Source: Gaertneriomyces semiglobifer (taxonomy: Eukaryota; Chytridiomycota; Chytridiomycetes; Spizellomycetales; Spizellomycetaceae). Taken from it: 64,000 nt of DNA. The notes under the pieces are model-generated. The model was not told the DNA's origin, did no database searches, and worked only from the letters and a program-made list of their open reading frames with translations. The DNA lies in contig JAHLKF010000016.1 in NCBI GenBank assembly GCA_025558075.1, positions 364,775 through 428,774 on the forward strand, read 5' to 3'. Below are positions 45,901-58,857 of the stretch, piece after piece. The first letter of the stretch is position 1; each line of letters opens with the position of its first letter. The position numbers and the translations under genes were made by a program.

Positions 45901-48483
45901 TTGTGCGACGCCGATGAGAGTTCTTTCTTACGGCTCTCAATGCTGCACTTCACCCCCATCGGTGGCAGTGAGATGAACCAGCTGTACAAATGCCTTTACA
46001 ACGTTGAGTATGATCAACGGGTAGTTGACCACCAGACTACCCCGCGGCCGTATACCAAACATGATGCGCTGACCGTTTATTACACTATCCGGTCCAACAT
46101 CGAGGATGTACTGGAAAAAAATCGCATCATTCCAGGAGAGATGAGACGGCGACTCGAGAGTGTGGTGGAACCATGGAAGCAATTAGGCCATGGTTACCGC
46201 GCCAACCTGAACTTACACGGAATCAAGTGGTACATAGGCGTTCCGATTGGTGATGGTTGGGAGACAGTGATATGGGACGGAATAGAACTAAACGACAAAG
46301 AAGGTCGAGAAATTGAAGAAGTGTGCTGGGACGTTTACCGACTTGTTGCTCGAGTTGGGATGCGGAATGGGGTGGCATTGCGATGCGTAAAGGTGGATGA
46401 ATGGCAAAACGTAGTACAGTGGTTAATGGTGAGTGTGCAATTATTCCGATCAATTTATATGTTCCATACATGAACTTCTGAACACAGAATGACCTGGCGC
46501 TTAACCCGTGGCGACTCGAGAGTTGGATTGACTTGGGGCGAAGCTATCAAGCCATGGTCGATCTCTGCCTTGGGGATGTGGAAAAGCTCCGACGACCGGA
46601 AGAGAGGGAGAACTTGAGAACTTGGCAAATAGTGAGTTAGTAGCAGGGCTACGAAGCAGTGCCCTACCTAACAAGCATGTGTGCTTAGGCTAGTTTTAGG
46701 GCGTTTGCCCAAGGTGCACGTTTGCTCTTACGACCGGAGCATGCAGATTCTCCGGATGACGAGAGCCGTCGGCTCTTATTTCACAACTGGGGCTGTCTTT
46801 GTTTGTCGATCGCCACTGAGCCGATGAAGGGCGTCGCGATGATGATACGTGCTGAGAGGGATGGCCAACTAGACAACCCTGAGGTTCTAGTGAAGTGTTT
46901 GGAGAAACAACGGCAGCGGGCGCTAAAATTGGTACTTCGACAATCGATTCATTTGTTTCGTGAAGCCACAAGGCTGGACAGGCGAAAATGGCAAAATTGG
47001 TATGGGGCTGCCTGCGCGGCCATCAAATGTCAGGCAGGATTTGTTAGCATAGTCCATTACCTTCGAAAAGCGATTGCATTTGCGGAGAATGACAGAAAGG
47101 AAAGCTTACGGGACCTGGAAAAGAAGGACAAGGTATTTGAGCCTATCGTGAAGTTGGTGTCTTTTCTTTCGAAGGGATTATCGAGGGGAACGATAGATGT
47201 GACGATGGTACGTAAGGCTCTAAGCGGGCTACGTTGTGGGTATGTCGCCGAGGAAGAACTGCTTGATGTTTCTCCAGCCCCCGAAATGGAGAACAAGAGA
47301 CATCTGTGGGAGTTCATGTGTGGGATTCTGGAGAAGGTTCGCCACGCCGATGATCCTAAGCCCAGTGGAAGGTGGCACCATAAAGATACCTACCGGCTTG
47401 CCTGGATACACGCGGAGTGTTTAGGGAATAAGGCCACAGCCCTCGATTTGATGCACGAGCTGAGCGTGGCTTTTCAAACTGGGTTTTGGAAAAGAGTTTT
47501 CGATACATCCTACCAAAGGTAAGACAACCGGACACCCAGAAACTTTTCAAATTAAGATTGACATATCCATTGTATCCAAAAGACCGGGCAAGCACTTAGT
47601 ATACATTCACAAGTATACAACCTTCACTGCGTCGTTGTTGGTCGCCGCACGGCAGTATGAGACGCTTACGACCCTGTCAAAGAAAGTGCTAGAACATGTC
47701 CGTGGACTATTGTATCCGCGATCACTGCTCACGCATGTGATCTCCAGTGCCCACGCAACATTGAGCGACGCCTTTAACGTATTACCTGATGTGCCTGCCA
47801 CCCTCGCGAGTACCTTAACGGTACAAGTGTTTGATAGGATCGCGACGGCGGTGGAAAGTAGGGTCTCACGAGATTCGCAGGGCGTCAAGCTGTTGCTTTG
47901 CCTGAGCGAACTCAAGCGAGTGATTTTTGGAGCGGAGGCGTGGATTTCTGATGGAGTCGGTGTGTTCATCGATCAGATTGACACTCTTACTTATAATGTC
48001 TATTTGCTGCTGTGGCACACCGGATTACGTGAAGCAGACAACCGTATATCCGAAAGTGACGAGTCATTAGTCCAACATGCCCCTGATCCAGTCGCTGATC
48101 CAGTCACTGGCCGAATTACGGCCTCAGCCACTATCATGGAAGCCGCATTTGCTGTAGAAGACCCGACTCCAACGGCCGAGTCCACTGGTGAAGAGACCTT
48201 TGTAACTGCAGAGCATGTTACGGACCGAGCGTGGATGTTTGTAAAGGCGTTGACAGACAAGAAGAAAAGGGAGAAGCGGGTTGCGGAAGGTGACCGGGAA
48301 ATTGCAGTTGAGACCGACATCGGAGATATAGATCCGAACGGGGATGCCGAGTTCGAACAGAATGGCAGCGAACAAACTACGTCTGAGGCAACAAGGCGAA
48401 TCATATCGGAAGCGGACAAGGAAGGAAGCCAAGAAGACACGGTCGTCCATTCATTACGGGACTTTTCCACGGAAAATGCGTGA
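42985..48483 (+). CDS. HIR complex subunit HIR3/CABIN1-like histone chaperone protein
   Basis: Six exons (42985-42987, 43063-46428, 46488-46631, 46689-47518, 47583-48483, counting the start codon as its own exon) give 1747 residues. The beginning reads M/IRFTPLNLPPEQ, close to the start of animal CABIN1 (MIRIAALN). TPR-like repeats follow (AIDGYNRALSSLQKGNIARA, then HHYRKAAAVDLTSPSLV). The central conserved block has NPWRLESWIDLGRSYQAMVD, and a later block reads RPGKHLVYIHKYTTF, both typical of HIR3. A low-complexity acidic stretch with a possible nuclear signal (SPRKRKCETSQ) lies near residue 350. The protein acts in the nucleus in replication-independent deposition of H3-H4 and histone gene repression. 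The C-terminus after about residue 1620 is acidic and poorly conserved. The Met-only first exon is inferred from homology and the ATG/GTAGGC junction. Confidence 0.88.
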
Positions 48484-49173
48484 TATCACGATTCCGCTCA
48501 CGCATAGGGAGTAGATGGCATTAGTACAGCCTTACAATAGAGTAGATGCGGCTAGCGTAAATGTGCTCAGCTGTGCCGATCAATCTGGAGAAGATTCCGG
48601 AGAAATTCATTGAGAATTGAATTGGTCGCAGGCACTTATGGCATAGCTCCCAGTTGAAACCGGTAGAACGCACGCCTGCTAGCAAATTGCGGCACTTAGG
48701 GTTAGGCGACACCAGCACCGTATCGATTATGCCCATTTGGAAGCAATGCGCTTGTACAAGGGCTAATATGAGAAGCCTAATGACCACGACAATCAGTATC
48801 ACATTTGATTCGGTACATTGAAAACCCCACTGTGATATAATTAATGACTGACCATGGTATCAAAGGTATTGCTTACTACTTTGAGAAAATCTCAATCAAC
48901 CATTTTGTAGAGAGCAAACACCACGATACGCTTAATGGCGATGAACACAGGGTGTTGCCATCAAACTCATGGGAAAGTATGGCAGCAGATACCCTGAGCT
49001 GCGCGGGACCAGTAAAACCGCCGTTTTCAGAGCACCTGCCTGCGACCCCATGTCAATTGTGCATGTATGCGTACATTGATTGAGATTATACATTAGGAGG
49101 AAATTAGCCGACTGCCTACTCTGTGCAATATTTCTGTAATACTGTATATACTCTAGCAGACTCCTATGTCTCA
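48484..49173. other. start of the subtelomeric region, no recognised gene
   Basis: This is the 3' flank of HIR3 and a transition to sequence with only short, unsupported frames. Core gene order ends here. Confidence 0.4.
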
Positions 49174-49960
49174 TTACATAAAGAAAGACGACAACAGACA
49201 AGCGAAAACCATCACATGGGATACTTTCCACAAGGAACGCCTCTCTTGGTTTAGAATAGCAGATGAGGGCGTCGAGGGGTTGGTGGATCCATTGGCGCTG
49301 GCGGAGGGCTCTTCATTGAGTGGAAGGGTAGCATCCACAGTAAGTCTTTCAAGCTCCGTAGTAAGATTTCCAGTGACATGTTTTGACACGCTGAAATAAA
49401 CGCCGTCCTGGTACGCTTCGGCACATCTTTCAGGAGCTGAAGCAAAGGATCCTCGGCCGCTGTAGTCATAGCCTTTGTCCATCATTGTCAAAAGTCTGCT
49501 GTGATGTCCTCCGCGCGGATCAAAGGGAGTAGGATGCACATGGAGCCCCATCCAAGGTCCCTTGCAATCTGATCTACCATAGAAAACGTCCACCGAGTAA
49601 TTGGGGAACCGGCTGCCGATAGCGTCCATGTTGGAGTTGCACGTGATGCGTTCCGAAGGCAGCGCATCAGAGCAGTAACCAAACTTGACATCCATTCCTT
49701 TGGCGCTGGCGAGTTCATCACAATTCATATTGGCGAGCGCGGAGCCAACTGCCACCAGTGCAGTTGAGGGAGGTGAAGGTTTCCACATAGACCGTCGCTT
49801 GGTTGTTGATGTAGTAAGCCATCCTGAGGCCTGGATATGAGGTATCCGTCAATGCACGTCGTCGAGCTCCATGCGAGCGGCCGGCCAGGACTACCTTTTG
49901 AAGAATCCGGCCGCCGCGGCCCAAAAATTGTATGCGCAAACGCGTTTTGTTCAAAGTCAC
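49174..49960 (-). CDS. putative secreted, GPI-anchored-type cysteine-containing protein
   Basis: The 204-codon minus-strand frame 49788-49174 starts MWKPSPPSTALVAVGSALA, which could be a short signal peptide. It continues with NCDELASAKGMDVKFGYC and several further cysteines. It ends in a Ser/Asn-rich stretch and a hydrophobic tail (VSHVMVFACLLSSFFM) with no following charge, the form of a GPI-anchor signal. Upstream in another frame, 49960-49718 encodes GLRMAYYINNQATVYVETF and CTGGSWLRARQYEL and ends exactly where the second frame reads NCDELAS. This suggests a longer protein whose halves are joined by an intron or split by a frameshift. No splice pair restored the frame cleanly by eye. The family was not recognised; a cell-surface role is inferred only from the ends of the protein. 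Confidence 0.4.
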
Positions 49961-50258
49961 CGTAATTCAGAGCATGATATTAGAGTTGTTGTTCCATGAT
50001 CCAGCGCGTCGGTTCCAGAAACTTTCGTCAACGACTCTGGACTAAATTTAAAAAGAATTCACGGACAGATCTTTGTAACATGTCCTCCGCCCCGCAAACG
50101 ACGACCGCATAGCAGTCATGCTGTTCTCGAAGAGAGCACTGCTCATCTCCAGGCTACTATCTTCAGCACTTCTGGCAGCTGCCTTTCTTTCCAAGTCCCG
50201 CCATTTTGCCCTCCAATGTTACGGCACAAGGGCGAGTGAATAAGTCGACCGATGCCGT

Positions 50259-50595
50259 CTTAGCTTGCGCATCTCCCGTACGCTGGTCGATTCAATCGTG
50301 CCTTCAGCAGTTGGTGGACAAGGAAATCGTCTGCAGTAGCAGTGGTATGTATATAACTTGCTGTCGAATTCTATGTGTCTGACTTTAAGGTATCCAGTTG
50401 AGTTGAATAAACCGCATTCGTCTCGATGCACTTACCAGCATCAAAAACTGTCTGTTGGAAATTATCGAAATCAATGAACCTAAAAGCCACAGTGGCATTC
50501 AATACAGTAAATGCGGAAACCAAACTGATAGTCAAGGAAGAGATTGGCAAAGAGTGGAAAGAACGGCTCGGCACAAGGGCCCGTGGTGTGTGCAT
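50259..50595 (-). CDS. hypothetical small protein, possible secreted peptide
   Basis: Minus strand, Met at 50595: a hydrophobic N-terminus (SLTISLVSAFTVLNATVAF) is followed by RFIDFDNFQQTVFDA. A canonical donor (GGTAAGTGC) and an acceptor ending CTGCAG near 50324 would join this to DDFLVHQLLKARLNRPAYG and a stop, giving about 75 residues. Splice signals and frame fit, but there is no recognised family, so this could be chance. Confidence 0.22.
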
Positions 50596-50699
50596 AGAAG
50601 TCGCATACGAAATTCCATGTCTTAATTTAAATAATGCCGGATCAGTGCAAGTCTCCTCAGTAGACACCGTAAGTGAGTACTGAAAACACAATCGGCACA

Positions 50700-53600
50700 C
50701 CAGCCTGCCCTATCATAACGTCCTTGTTTGCGATGCGCCGTTTTCCATGAAGGCAACAGGGATTTTCAAGAATCACATCACCAGCGCCTGCGTCTAATTT
50801 AAACGTACTGCCATCTTCCGCACATCGTCTTCACCTCTCAGGCGTATCGGGCGTATCGGCTAGGCGGTATGCCAACAAATGACGATCTATACTCGGATTG
50901 AAGGATCATGGGAACTCTAACCTTAAGGTAAGAAACACTGCCTGTACCGCCTGCCGCCTAGTCTTAAGGGAAGGCGCTGGGAGACCTGGTTATCTTTCAG
51001 GTTATTGGCGCCGAAGAATGGGATAGCGTCTTTGCCTCACCCGCCAGATTCTACCCTGACATGATCATTTTATATACGCGGGGAGAGTTGTACGTGGTAC
51101 ATGTCCAGCCCAAGAGGATCTCGCTACTCTTGGGTCCAATGAAATGAAAAATGAACAAAGGTTCCTTCAGGCGTTGTCCCATTTCTTCAATACGTTTGTC
51201 AACACCTTTTTTTCTTTCCGTTTACAGGGTGTTACAATCAGACTCGTACAGCAACGTCCTGTCAGATAGCGGAAGCCAACAGAAGTCCCAGATTGCAGTA
51301 TGAGATACCCTGTTGCATGTGGCGACTGGAGTGATGCCGGATCCAACGGCCTCAACGTCACCCGGAAGAGACACCAGGCCATCCTCGTTTATCGGCTCAT
51401 CTTCAAGTGCCACATCACTCACGGAGCCGTATAGTAACACCTTACATATAGAATCGACATTCAGCAACCGGCTCGAGCCATGTCTTAGTTGGTTCAGCCA
51501 TAGCCATGGCTGGAAATCACTGCCCGACCCATAGCCAAGTCATGAAGCAATTTAAAAGCACTAGTCATCATGGCCGCTTAAATGATGTAGCCAGAAGTGC
51601 TGATGTTAGACGTAGGGAAGGGAGAGGTTTATGAGAACTTGGCGAACTGCTAGCTGCTCGGATCTCGGTGATCAGTCCGCCTCCTCAGTTGCTGCCAAAC
51701 AGGTACGACGTTCAGAAGGTATGCGCCTGTTAAGTCGGGATGTCGATTCGTAAAGACTCAGTACGTCTATCGCGCCAGCACTACTCTAGCTGCTATATCT
51801 CTGGTGATCAACCACCGTTACAAAGAGCAGAGCCGCGCTCCCGAAGAAGCGTCGTTGAAATGAAGCAGGCAGTTTCGTTTCCACGTATACTTACATTGCT
51901 GATGTATTATCAATAGTATCATCAGTAATAAGCAGCAATCAGTGGTATACCCAAAATGTGTTATCGCAGGCAGCTAAAGGTAATCCCCCTGCGAATGACT
52001 TAAAAAACCAAGGGGAGCTCCGATGAACATCCAAGGGACCTCCCCAGGAGCTCTGAGCTTGAGGCTGTATATGTAATGTGGATGTCCCACGGAGATCCCG
52101 GGCACGGAGTGTTGGGGGAGATCGAACTGCTTATCTGCGTAAAACACATCACGGTATGCCCTCGGTGATGTCCCGGGAAAGGGAAAAAGGGACGTCCGTT
52201 TGGAATGCGCTAGGTAGGGGTGTACCTGTACATATGACTCTATAGAAATTCTTACTATTTGTGACAAAACCCTTCAACCCTACGATACCATCGAAAAGTT
52301 TGTATGGTTCATTTGGTCACACAACCGAGGTCGCGCCTTTGCAGGCGTTGGCAAGTTGACGCCAAACGCTCCCACTGATTCGATGAAGTCAAGTGTGTCC
52401 TTTTCTTCACTACGATTGCTTTTTCCGACAGGGAGATCAGCAAGTGAGTTTTCCACGCCGACAGCGGTGTTCTCATTTCCTTCTCACTCCGAAGGCTAAT
52501 ACGTTTATTTTTATTCAAGTGTAATACCACGCGGAGGACTATTTCTCGGGGACTAATACTCGTTAATAGTGCCGTAGTATGGTAGCCCCGATCGTGGTCG
52601 TTGGCGACAGGACAGATGTGGGAAAAACGAATGCAGACATGAGTAGATATCTGAATCAACGCTAACCGCAATCAGCAGTAATGGTGAAGCTCAGATCATT
52701 GCGGTATTGTGGACTGTTGCAGGCTCAAGTTGATCCAATGAGGTCACAATTATTGGAACGCAGACAGGATCATGGGGCTGCGATAAGAACTCAACAGGTA
52801 GCAGCTCTTCTCTAGTGCTAGTGCTAGCAGTGATGTTCAGATTGCTCCGAGTTGTAGTGTTGCCTTCCATGTGCATAATTATTATACGTCTGTTCATCCC
52901 CTCAAAGTCTTCCAAACGTGGCATTAATAAGTTATATATTTTATAGCACGCTTGCTACGGGCTATTTACGACAATCAGTGCCCTCGAACTGCTGCTTGGC
53001 GGTCTCGTGCAGTGTCTCGGGCAATCTTAATAACCTGCGCGCGCCGTTATAACTGGTACAAATAAAAACCCATCTTTCTTATGCATATAAGTAGCGACAC
53101 TTTCTGCCAAATTTGCATGACCCCTTTGCAAAGGCCGTGCATTTTCGCAATGTCGGCGGCGAATTTCTGGACTGCTCACCACATGCATTTTCCTTTCGTC
53201 CTGTAGAGATCGCAGGGGGAGCGCCAGCGGGAGCCCATCATAGCTTCACAGGTGAGCATGCGGACGACAGCTTGAGCGTGCGATCTTTGGTGGTTGAGGC
53301 CGGCATTTTTGCCGCAATGTCACCTTCTGGACCGGTGTGTCTCGGAAGAGCCGACGTAGTCAAGGTCATATCCTTAACACAAGTCAAGATTGCGGAATGT
53401 CTTACTGAATATGAGATCCCACTACTCACCCGTGCTTTCAAAAATAGAGCCACCGAATGTAAGCATCGACTTGCCAGGTCGCAGCCAAAGGAAGTGGATT
53501 GTGGAACGTGCCCCTGTTGGTGCGCAAGGCCGCTTGATAGCGCGGTTCATCGTCCAAGTTGAGCTGCAAATCCAGACAGAGTCGCTCCGCTAAACAATCC

Positions 53601-56600
53601 CAATCAAGTCTCTGCCAGCTTCGGAAACCCCACCAGTTGTACAAAGCGGCCCTGTAATCCTCGATCAATGAGGTAGGACTCCTGCCAAAAGTCAGGCGAA
53701 AGTTGTTCTGGTAAATTGTCACTAACCTCTGCCTCCAACGCAAAACTTCTCACTCGTTGAGTGAGTCAAAATTGTGTAGGATTCCAACAGGAGGACGCTA
53801 TATCAATCAATCAAAACATAATAAAGCCATACCTGTCCGTCCTTGTGCACACGTGATTACATAGCTTATGTAACAGCTCCGCGACGAGTTTCCGTCGCTG
53901 GCATTTCTGGCAGCGAGGCACACAAGAGAGAATGTTACAAAAGCTTCCTGCCTTAGCAGGCAACTGCAGTGAAGGTCATAGAATAATAGTGATGGTGGGG
54001 CTGTGCCTGTGTTCAGCACAAAAGCACGGAAGAGTATGCGAAAGGATTTTCTCACCGCCCTGGCTACTTGGCTGACCTGCAGAGACAACGCCTTAGCGTT
54101 GGTTCATGATGGCACCTAAAAGCTCCGCGGTCAGTTTCCTAACAGGTTCACGCATGAGCGCACAGAAACTTCCTGCCATAACAGGTAATTGCACGAAGGT
54201 CATCGATCTAGAATGATGGCGGATCTTCGGAGAGTGTCCACTTCGAGGACACTTCAGAATTTGGTTCGCACTTCGGTATCAGCCCGGCCACAAACACAAG
54301 CCTACACCAATTTGTTCATCTTCTTGTTGAGGAACAGAAGACGCCGTTGCACCTCGGGTCCCACTCCCATCTACCCTGGCAGAGCGTGTCAACAACCAGG
54401 TAGTTACAGATGAGCGTATCGCCGCCAACGTAAACGAGACGAACCACCAAGTTTTCCGGCAACATAGATACACCTGAGCCCTTCCTTCCTTCGTGTTGCT
54501 TACCTGTTGGCCAAGCATTGCTTGATGTCCCACATACGGGAACTGGGAGCGACGGTCCTTCAACGATAACATACATATACAATAATGAGATCCTCGCGGT
54601 GCCCTCATCATCACACCCCGTCCACATAAAATGAATATTTACAATAAACAACCTATCCTCCGTTGACTCTTTCATTGCATCATCCAGGACCCACTTCCAC
54701 AGGGCCATTGCAAGGCACATCGTCCACGCATTCTCCCGGACGTATTCCTGGTGGTTCCCCGTTGCACGGGCAGGTCACTGCCGTCGACTGGGCGCCAACA
54801 TCAGGTTAACGACGTGGTCATACCGGGTGATGTCCGGGATGTGTTTGGACATCAAATGCTTGCCGATGACTGCCTGGCATGACCCGGCCTCGTGTGCTTC
54901 GAGGCGCTCGTCAACGCAGTCATCCACGGCGGCCTTGTCCATGCCGAATTTCAGGACCGCGCCCCCCACCGGTGGTCACAACGTCCGTTATTTGGAAGCA
55001 GTAGAAGAATCCACCGCCCTTTTCCCGGGCCCCATGGTCCTTTTGGAGGCTACGTGCCCCGCACACTACTCCATGATTGCTGGATTACTTCCCACTCGTC
55101 ATTACTTCTAGCATCTTATTGATCGCAAGGCCTTCGAGCGTAATTGGACAATCGTGCGGGCTCCATTTAGGTTAAGAAAGGTTGGGTTGCAGACTTTGTA
55201 CATATACAGGTGCTGTAGGGCGTGTTTCTACCGCTCTCGAAACCGCTTTGTATAAATATTGCATATGTATGCCTGTTCTTATAGAGGCTTCTCAAGTTCC
55301 TGCGCGCACGTCGCTAAGTCCTGCCCCGTCAATGGCCCCATCGCGAGAGACGCACACCGGCTATTCCGCTTGCATCTTCTGTCCTTCCATACATATACAG
55401 TTCATATTGCCCCGTCTGCTCAGTGTGCATGGCAGCTCCGTTGCTAAAGCAGAGTTGCGTTCTCAGATAACCCGGGTTGCTCCGTCCCTCGCAGTGCAAG
55501 GTGGTGATAAAATAGTAGTTCCCCCTTTATCCATTGTAAAGCCAGCTGGATGACTGTAACGCAGCCCATTATATGGGTAATACAAATTTATTTGTCACAT
55601 TTTGTTTTTTTCCCAATGAAATTACGTTTACCCTGTCATTGACGCGCTCGACTGCTCAACAGTTGACAGGCTTGACCGTGTGCTGGGAACCCTGTCGAGG
55701 GTTGAGCCTCATACCGCGTCGTCCGGGAGACCCTTGCACGTAGGTATAAAGGATGGGTGTACGTTTGGACTCTCCCCGCTCGGTTTGTTTGTCAGGTTTG
55801 CCAGGTTTCGGTACGTGAGCAACAGGTGGAGCGTCTTCCTATTCCCGCAAGAGCGCTTGGCGCTGCAGTACTTGGACCCCCCCTAGTTCTTATACTCTCG
55901 CGAGGGGCCGCGAGAAGTTTGGCTAGGCGAGTACTGTTCGGGTCCGCTGAACTGTTCGACTTGGTCCGGTTCACGGATCTGTGATGGGTTGACACGCGCA
56001 TTTCTTCTCCCTGACAAGGAGAAGAGTGCCTAGTCCGTTACTGTTGTAGGATATTCTATGGAATGTCCTGATCTCGGTAGGATCCGGTTCCTGGACGTGT
56101 TTTTTAACACGCTCCTCCCATTGCAAGGTTTCATCGACACCCTTCTCGGCTCCGGGTTCACCTATCAGGCGAGTCGAATTTTTTGTCGGTTTTTCATTCA
56201 ATTGATTTCTACTCAAATGTTTTCAGCGTTCCATTTCAGGTTCTACACCCTTTTCGGCAGGTCGACTTCTCCCCGGTTTTCTTCCTGGAATCCTCCTCAG
56301 CACCCCAACCCACATGGACGGCGATTTCTGTATGTATCTCCCCGGCATGTCTGTTTCTCGATACTTGACGGAGCTCGTGTTTTCCTTTTTTTTCTTGTCC
56401 TTCTGCAGTACTTCAGACCCGGCAACTCTTGTTGCTCCTCGACACTAGAACTACGTAGGCCCTGATGGAGGTGCAGTGTTAGCTTGCTAGCATTGCATCT
56501 TCTACGTAGGCAGCGTGGGTGCACACACGCGCGGGCCCCCCCTCCCCCCTCTCTTCCTGGGATTTACTTCAAGATTTTCAAGATTTTCCAGATTCTCTCA

Positions 56601-56857
56601 AGATTTTCAAGATCAATTCCAACTGGATAGTAATAATAGTAAATTAGTAGATCTTGTAACTTTATTACTGGTTTCCCGGGGCCCTGGTGGTTGGGATCTT
56701 AGGTAGCCCTTAATGGTATGTTATCGATAAAGGCACGTATCAACTGGTCTTTATTCATCGAACTTACTGACCAACCAGCTTCTGGCGGGTGCTTGCACTT
56801 CTCTGGCGCCAACGAAGGCGCTGAGGACGAGGATGACGACTGTGACACTTACCCCGG
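50700..56857. other. subtelomeric stretch without recognisable genes
   Basis: About 6 kb of short frames on both strands, none with a known motif. The longest are minus 53438-53743 (Trp- and Arg-rich), minus 54316-54720 and minus 54775-54969; each is unassigned. The stretch holds a diverged duplication (about 53875-53996 and 54121-54222), a short TCAAGATTTT-type repeat tract (about 56570-56612) and a C-rich run (56536-56550). It looks like decayed subtelomeric sequence. Confidence 0.4.
53875..54222. repeat. diverged direct duplication, two copies
   Basis: Copy 1 (about 53875-53996) and copy 2 (about 54121-54222) both run from AGCTCCGCG to a CTTCCTGCC...AGG...GAAGGTCAT block and a following GATGG. 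The best-matched core is 53943-53980 against 54169-54203. In copy 1 the core holds a small inverted repeat (CCTGC...GCAGG). Confidence 0.45.
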
Positions 56858-58119
56858 ATGCCAACTATAGTTAATGTGCCATCGGACTATCAGCTCATTG
56901 AACCGACGAGCTTCTGCATCTCACATGGGATCGACGTAGCCAAACAATTCTACCTGTATCAGCGACAGTCCCTTGCCCGAGCGCGCAATGAGAAGTTAAC
57001 ACTTGAATGTAACGCCCATGAAATTTTATCTCTTTCGTACATTCTCCTGATAAAGCCAGGACAACATTCAAAAGGGCTACTATCGTGCATGACCGCTGAC
57101 GAGGTTGAGGCCATAATGAGAATCAGCAAAGTGACTATCAATTTGCCGGAGTACGAGCTCGATGATGAGACAGAGCTCATGCCGCGTAAATGCGGCAAGC
57201 TCTTGCAAAACACCGCCTACCATAAACCCCGATATCGAACGGACATACCTTACCAACATTCTCCAGTCCGACTCCGGTAGTACGCGATCTCTCCTACTTC
57301 ATCTTTTTTTGACGCTATCCCGGAAACTCCGCAACTGGAACGTGACTCAGAAACAGACCTGATTGTCTCGTACATTTCGCTGATAATAAACGAAATCCTT
57401 TCTGGCGACGAACGCATACGGCCGGTGTGGGCTAACACCACATCGTGTGTTTCAGCAAAAGAAGCCATAAAGCGGGGGCGAAGGCCCGATTTCAAATTGG
57501 TACGAGTTCACCAAGGAAGAGAAGATGCCGAGAGCGGCTTTGGCGAGCTCGGTTAAACCGACTGGTTGTAAAGACGACACCTGCATGTTAAACCTGGACC
57601 TGATCCGCATCGGGCGGTTTGGCAAGCAGTGCGTTGATTCCTTGACCACAGCCGGCGTGATCAATCCAGTTGTACCGCTTTTCCAGGCTGTAGGGCAAAA
57701 CGTTTGCCTTTACGGCATATTCTTGCTTGCAGACGGAATATACGTCATGGCAGAGATCGGGAAGGTCGTGATACCTCTGTGCGCTAAGGAGTTCCTGCGC
57801 TTTGTCGACGAGTCATTATTTCTATCACATTGGGAATACCCGAGCCGGTTCCTTTACTACATGCACTCGTACTGGATACCATGACCACGGCCTTTCAAGC
57901 TTCATCGTGCTCCTGAAAGAAGCAATCGAATCCAACCGCATACTATTCCGCTGCGGATCTTGGAGGAGAAGTGCTACATGCACACAAAATTTGATTCAGA
58001 GCATACAATGCATCTGCGGTAATCCACATTTTTTGTTTGTGGAAAGGCCAGATTGGGTGACTGTCATGTATTTCCGCGGCGCTGGTCCCACCTATGGCTG
58101 CACGCTCCTTGTGCAATAG
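56858..58119 (+). pseudogene. broken Crinkler-like / PD-(D/E)XK nuclease-like subtelomeric gene
   Basis: Frame 56858-57280 encodes 140 residues from MPTIVNVPSDYQLIEPTSF, ending at a TAG. The same frame continues directly after that TAG with SETDLIVSYISLIINEIL, WANTTSC and KRGRRPDFKLVRV up to GFGELG, then stops near 57555. One base out of register, the reading resumes as VKPTGCKDD, LNLDLIRIGRFGKQCVDSL, VPLFQAVGQNVCLYGIFLL and GIYVMAEIGKVVIPL. Joined, the RPDF...GEL(V)K spacing recalls the D...E-x-K catalytic core of PD-(D/E)XK nuclease-like domains found in Crinkler-type proteins and related hypothetical proteins of chytrids and Mucoromycota. One in-frame stop and one frameshift suggest a decaying gene, though an unrecognised intron could explain either break. 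A last frame reaches 58119 without clear motifs. The family name is from memory and moderate in confidence. Confidence 0.45.
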
Positions 58120-58407
58120 CAAAAGGAACGTTACCAATGATTAATATCAAGGAAACAATGGTGATACTTGATTCGCAGAACCTACTTTATATTCAGGTAA
58201 ACACGCTGGAGGCGGTGTTCGGCAAAGAGAAACCTTTTCGTACCGAAAGACTGGATTGTCTGGGGGTATGTTAAAAAAACAGCGAAACATATCACACAGC
58301 TTAACCGCACATCTCTCCGTGTTACGAACGGGCTCTTCTCGCTTTGCTGTGAATTTGAAAGAGCTCTTTGTTCCAGTAGTGATAGGTTCAGAGCCGCAAG
58401 CACACGG

Positions 58408-58857
58408 CCTCACTGCACCACGACAGCATAACTACGCAAGCCATGACCAATCACATCCGGCGTAGCTTAGAGGACCGCGCTAGGACGCCAGGATCCAAAT
58501 GCCACCCGTTTGGAGTACCCTCGGCTTACCTGCGCCACTACACAGAAGTAGTAGCCAGGCTCCCGTGGCGTCGATAGGGCCGGAGACAAGTAGTTGAAAT
58601 GCCCTGTTCAACGCCCTCATGCGGATGATTACCCCTGTATAAACGCCACTCCCTCACTGCACCACGACAGCATAACTACGCAAGCCATGACCAAGTCACA
58701 TCCGGCGTAGCTTAGACAAGAGGAGCTCGACCACCAGGACCCAAATGCCACCCGTTTGGAGTACCCTCGGCTTACCTGCGCCACTACACAGAAGTAGTAG
58801 CCAGGCTCCCGTGGCATCGATAGGGCCGGAGACAAGTGGTTGAAATGCCCTGTTCAA
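58408..58857. repeat. tandem pair of ~205 bp direct repeats
   Basis: Copy 1 is 58408-58611 and copy 2 is 58652-58857, offset 244 bp with a 40-bp spacer. Both start CCTCACTGCACCACGACAG and end GCCCTGTTCAA. They are nearly identical apart from a block near 58470-58490 / 58715-58735. Each contains CTACGC...GCGTAG in inverted orientation. No coding content or transposon ends are evident. Confidence 0.9.

Noticed and set aside
53438..53743. Trp- and Arg-rich minus-strand frame in the subtelomere
   Set aside because: Looks protein-like, but no motif, splice partner or repeat context supports it.
56570..56612. TCAAGATTTT-like repeat tract as a minisatellite or LTR
   Set aside because: Too short and imperfect, with no flanking direct repeats or element genes.
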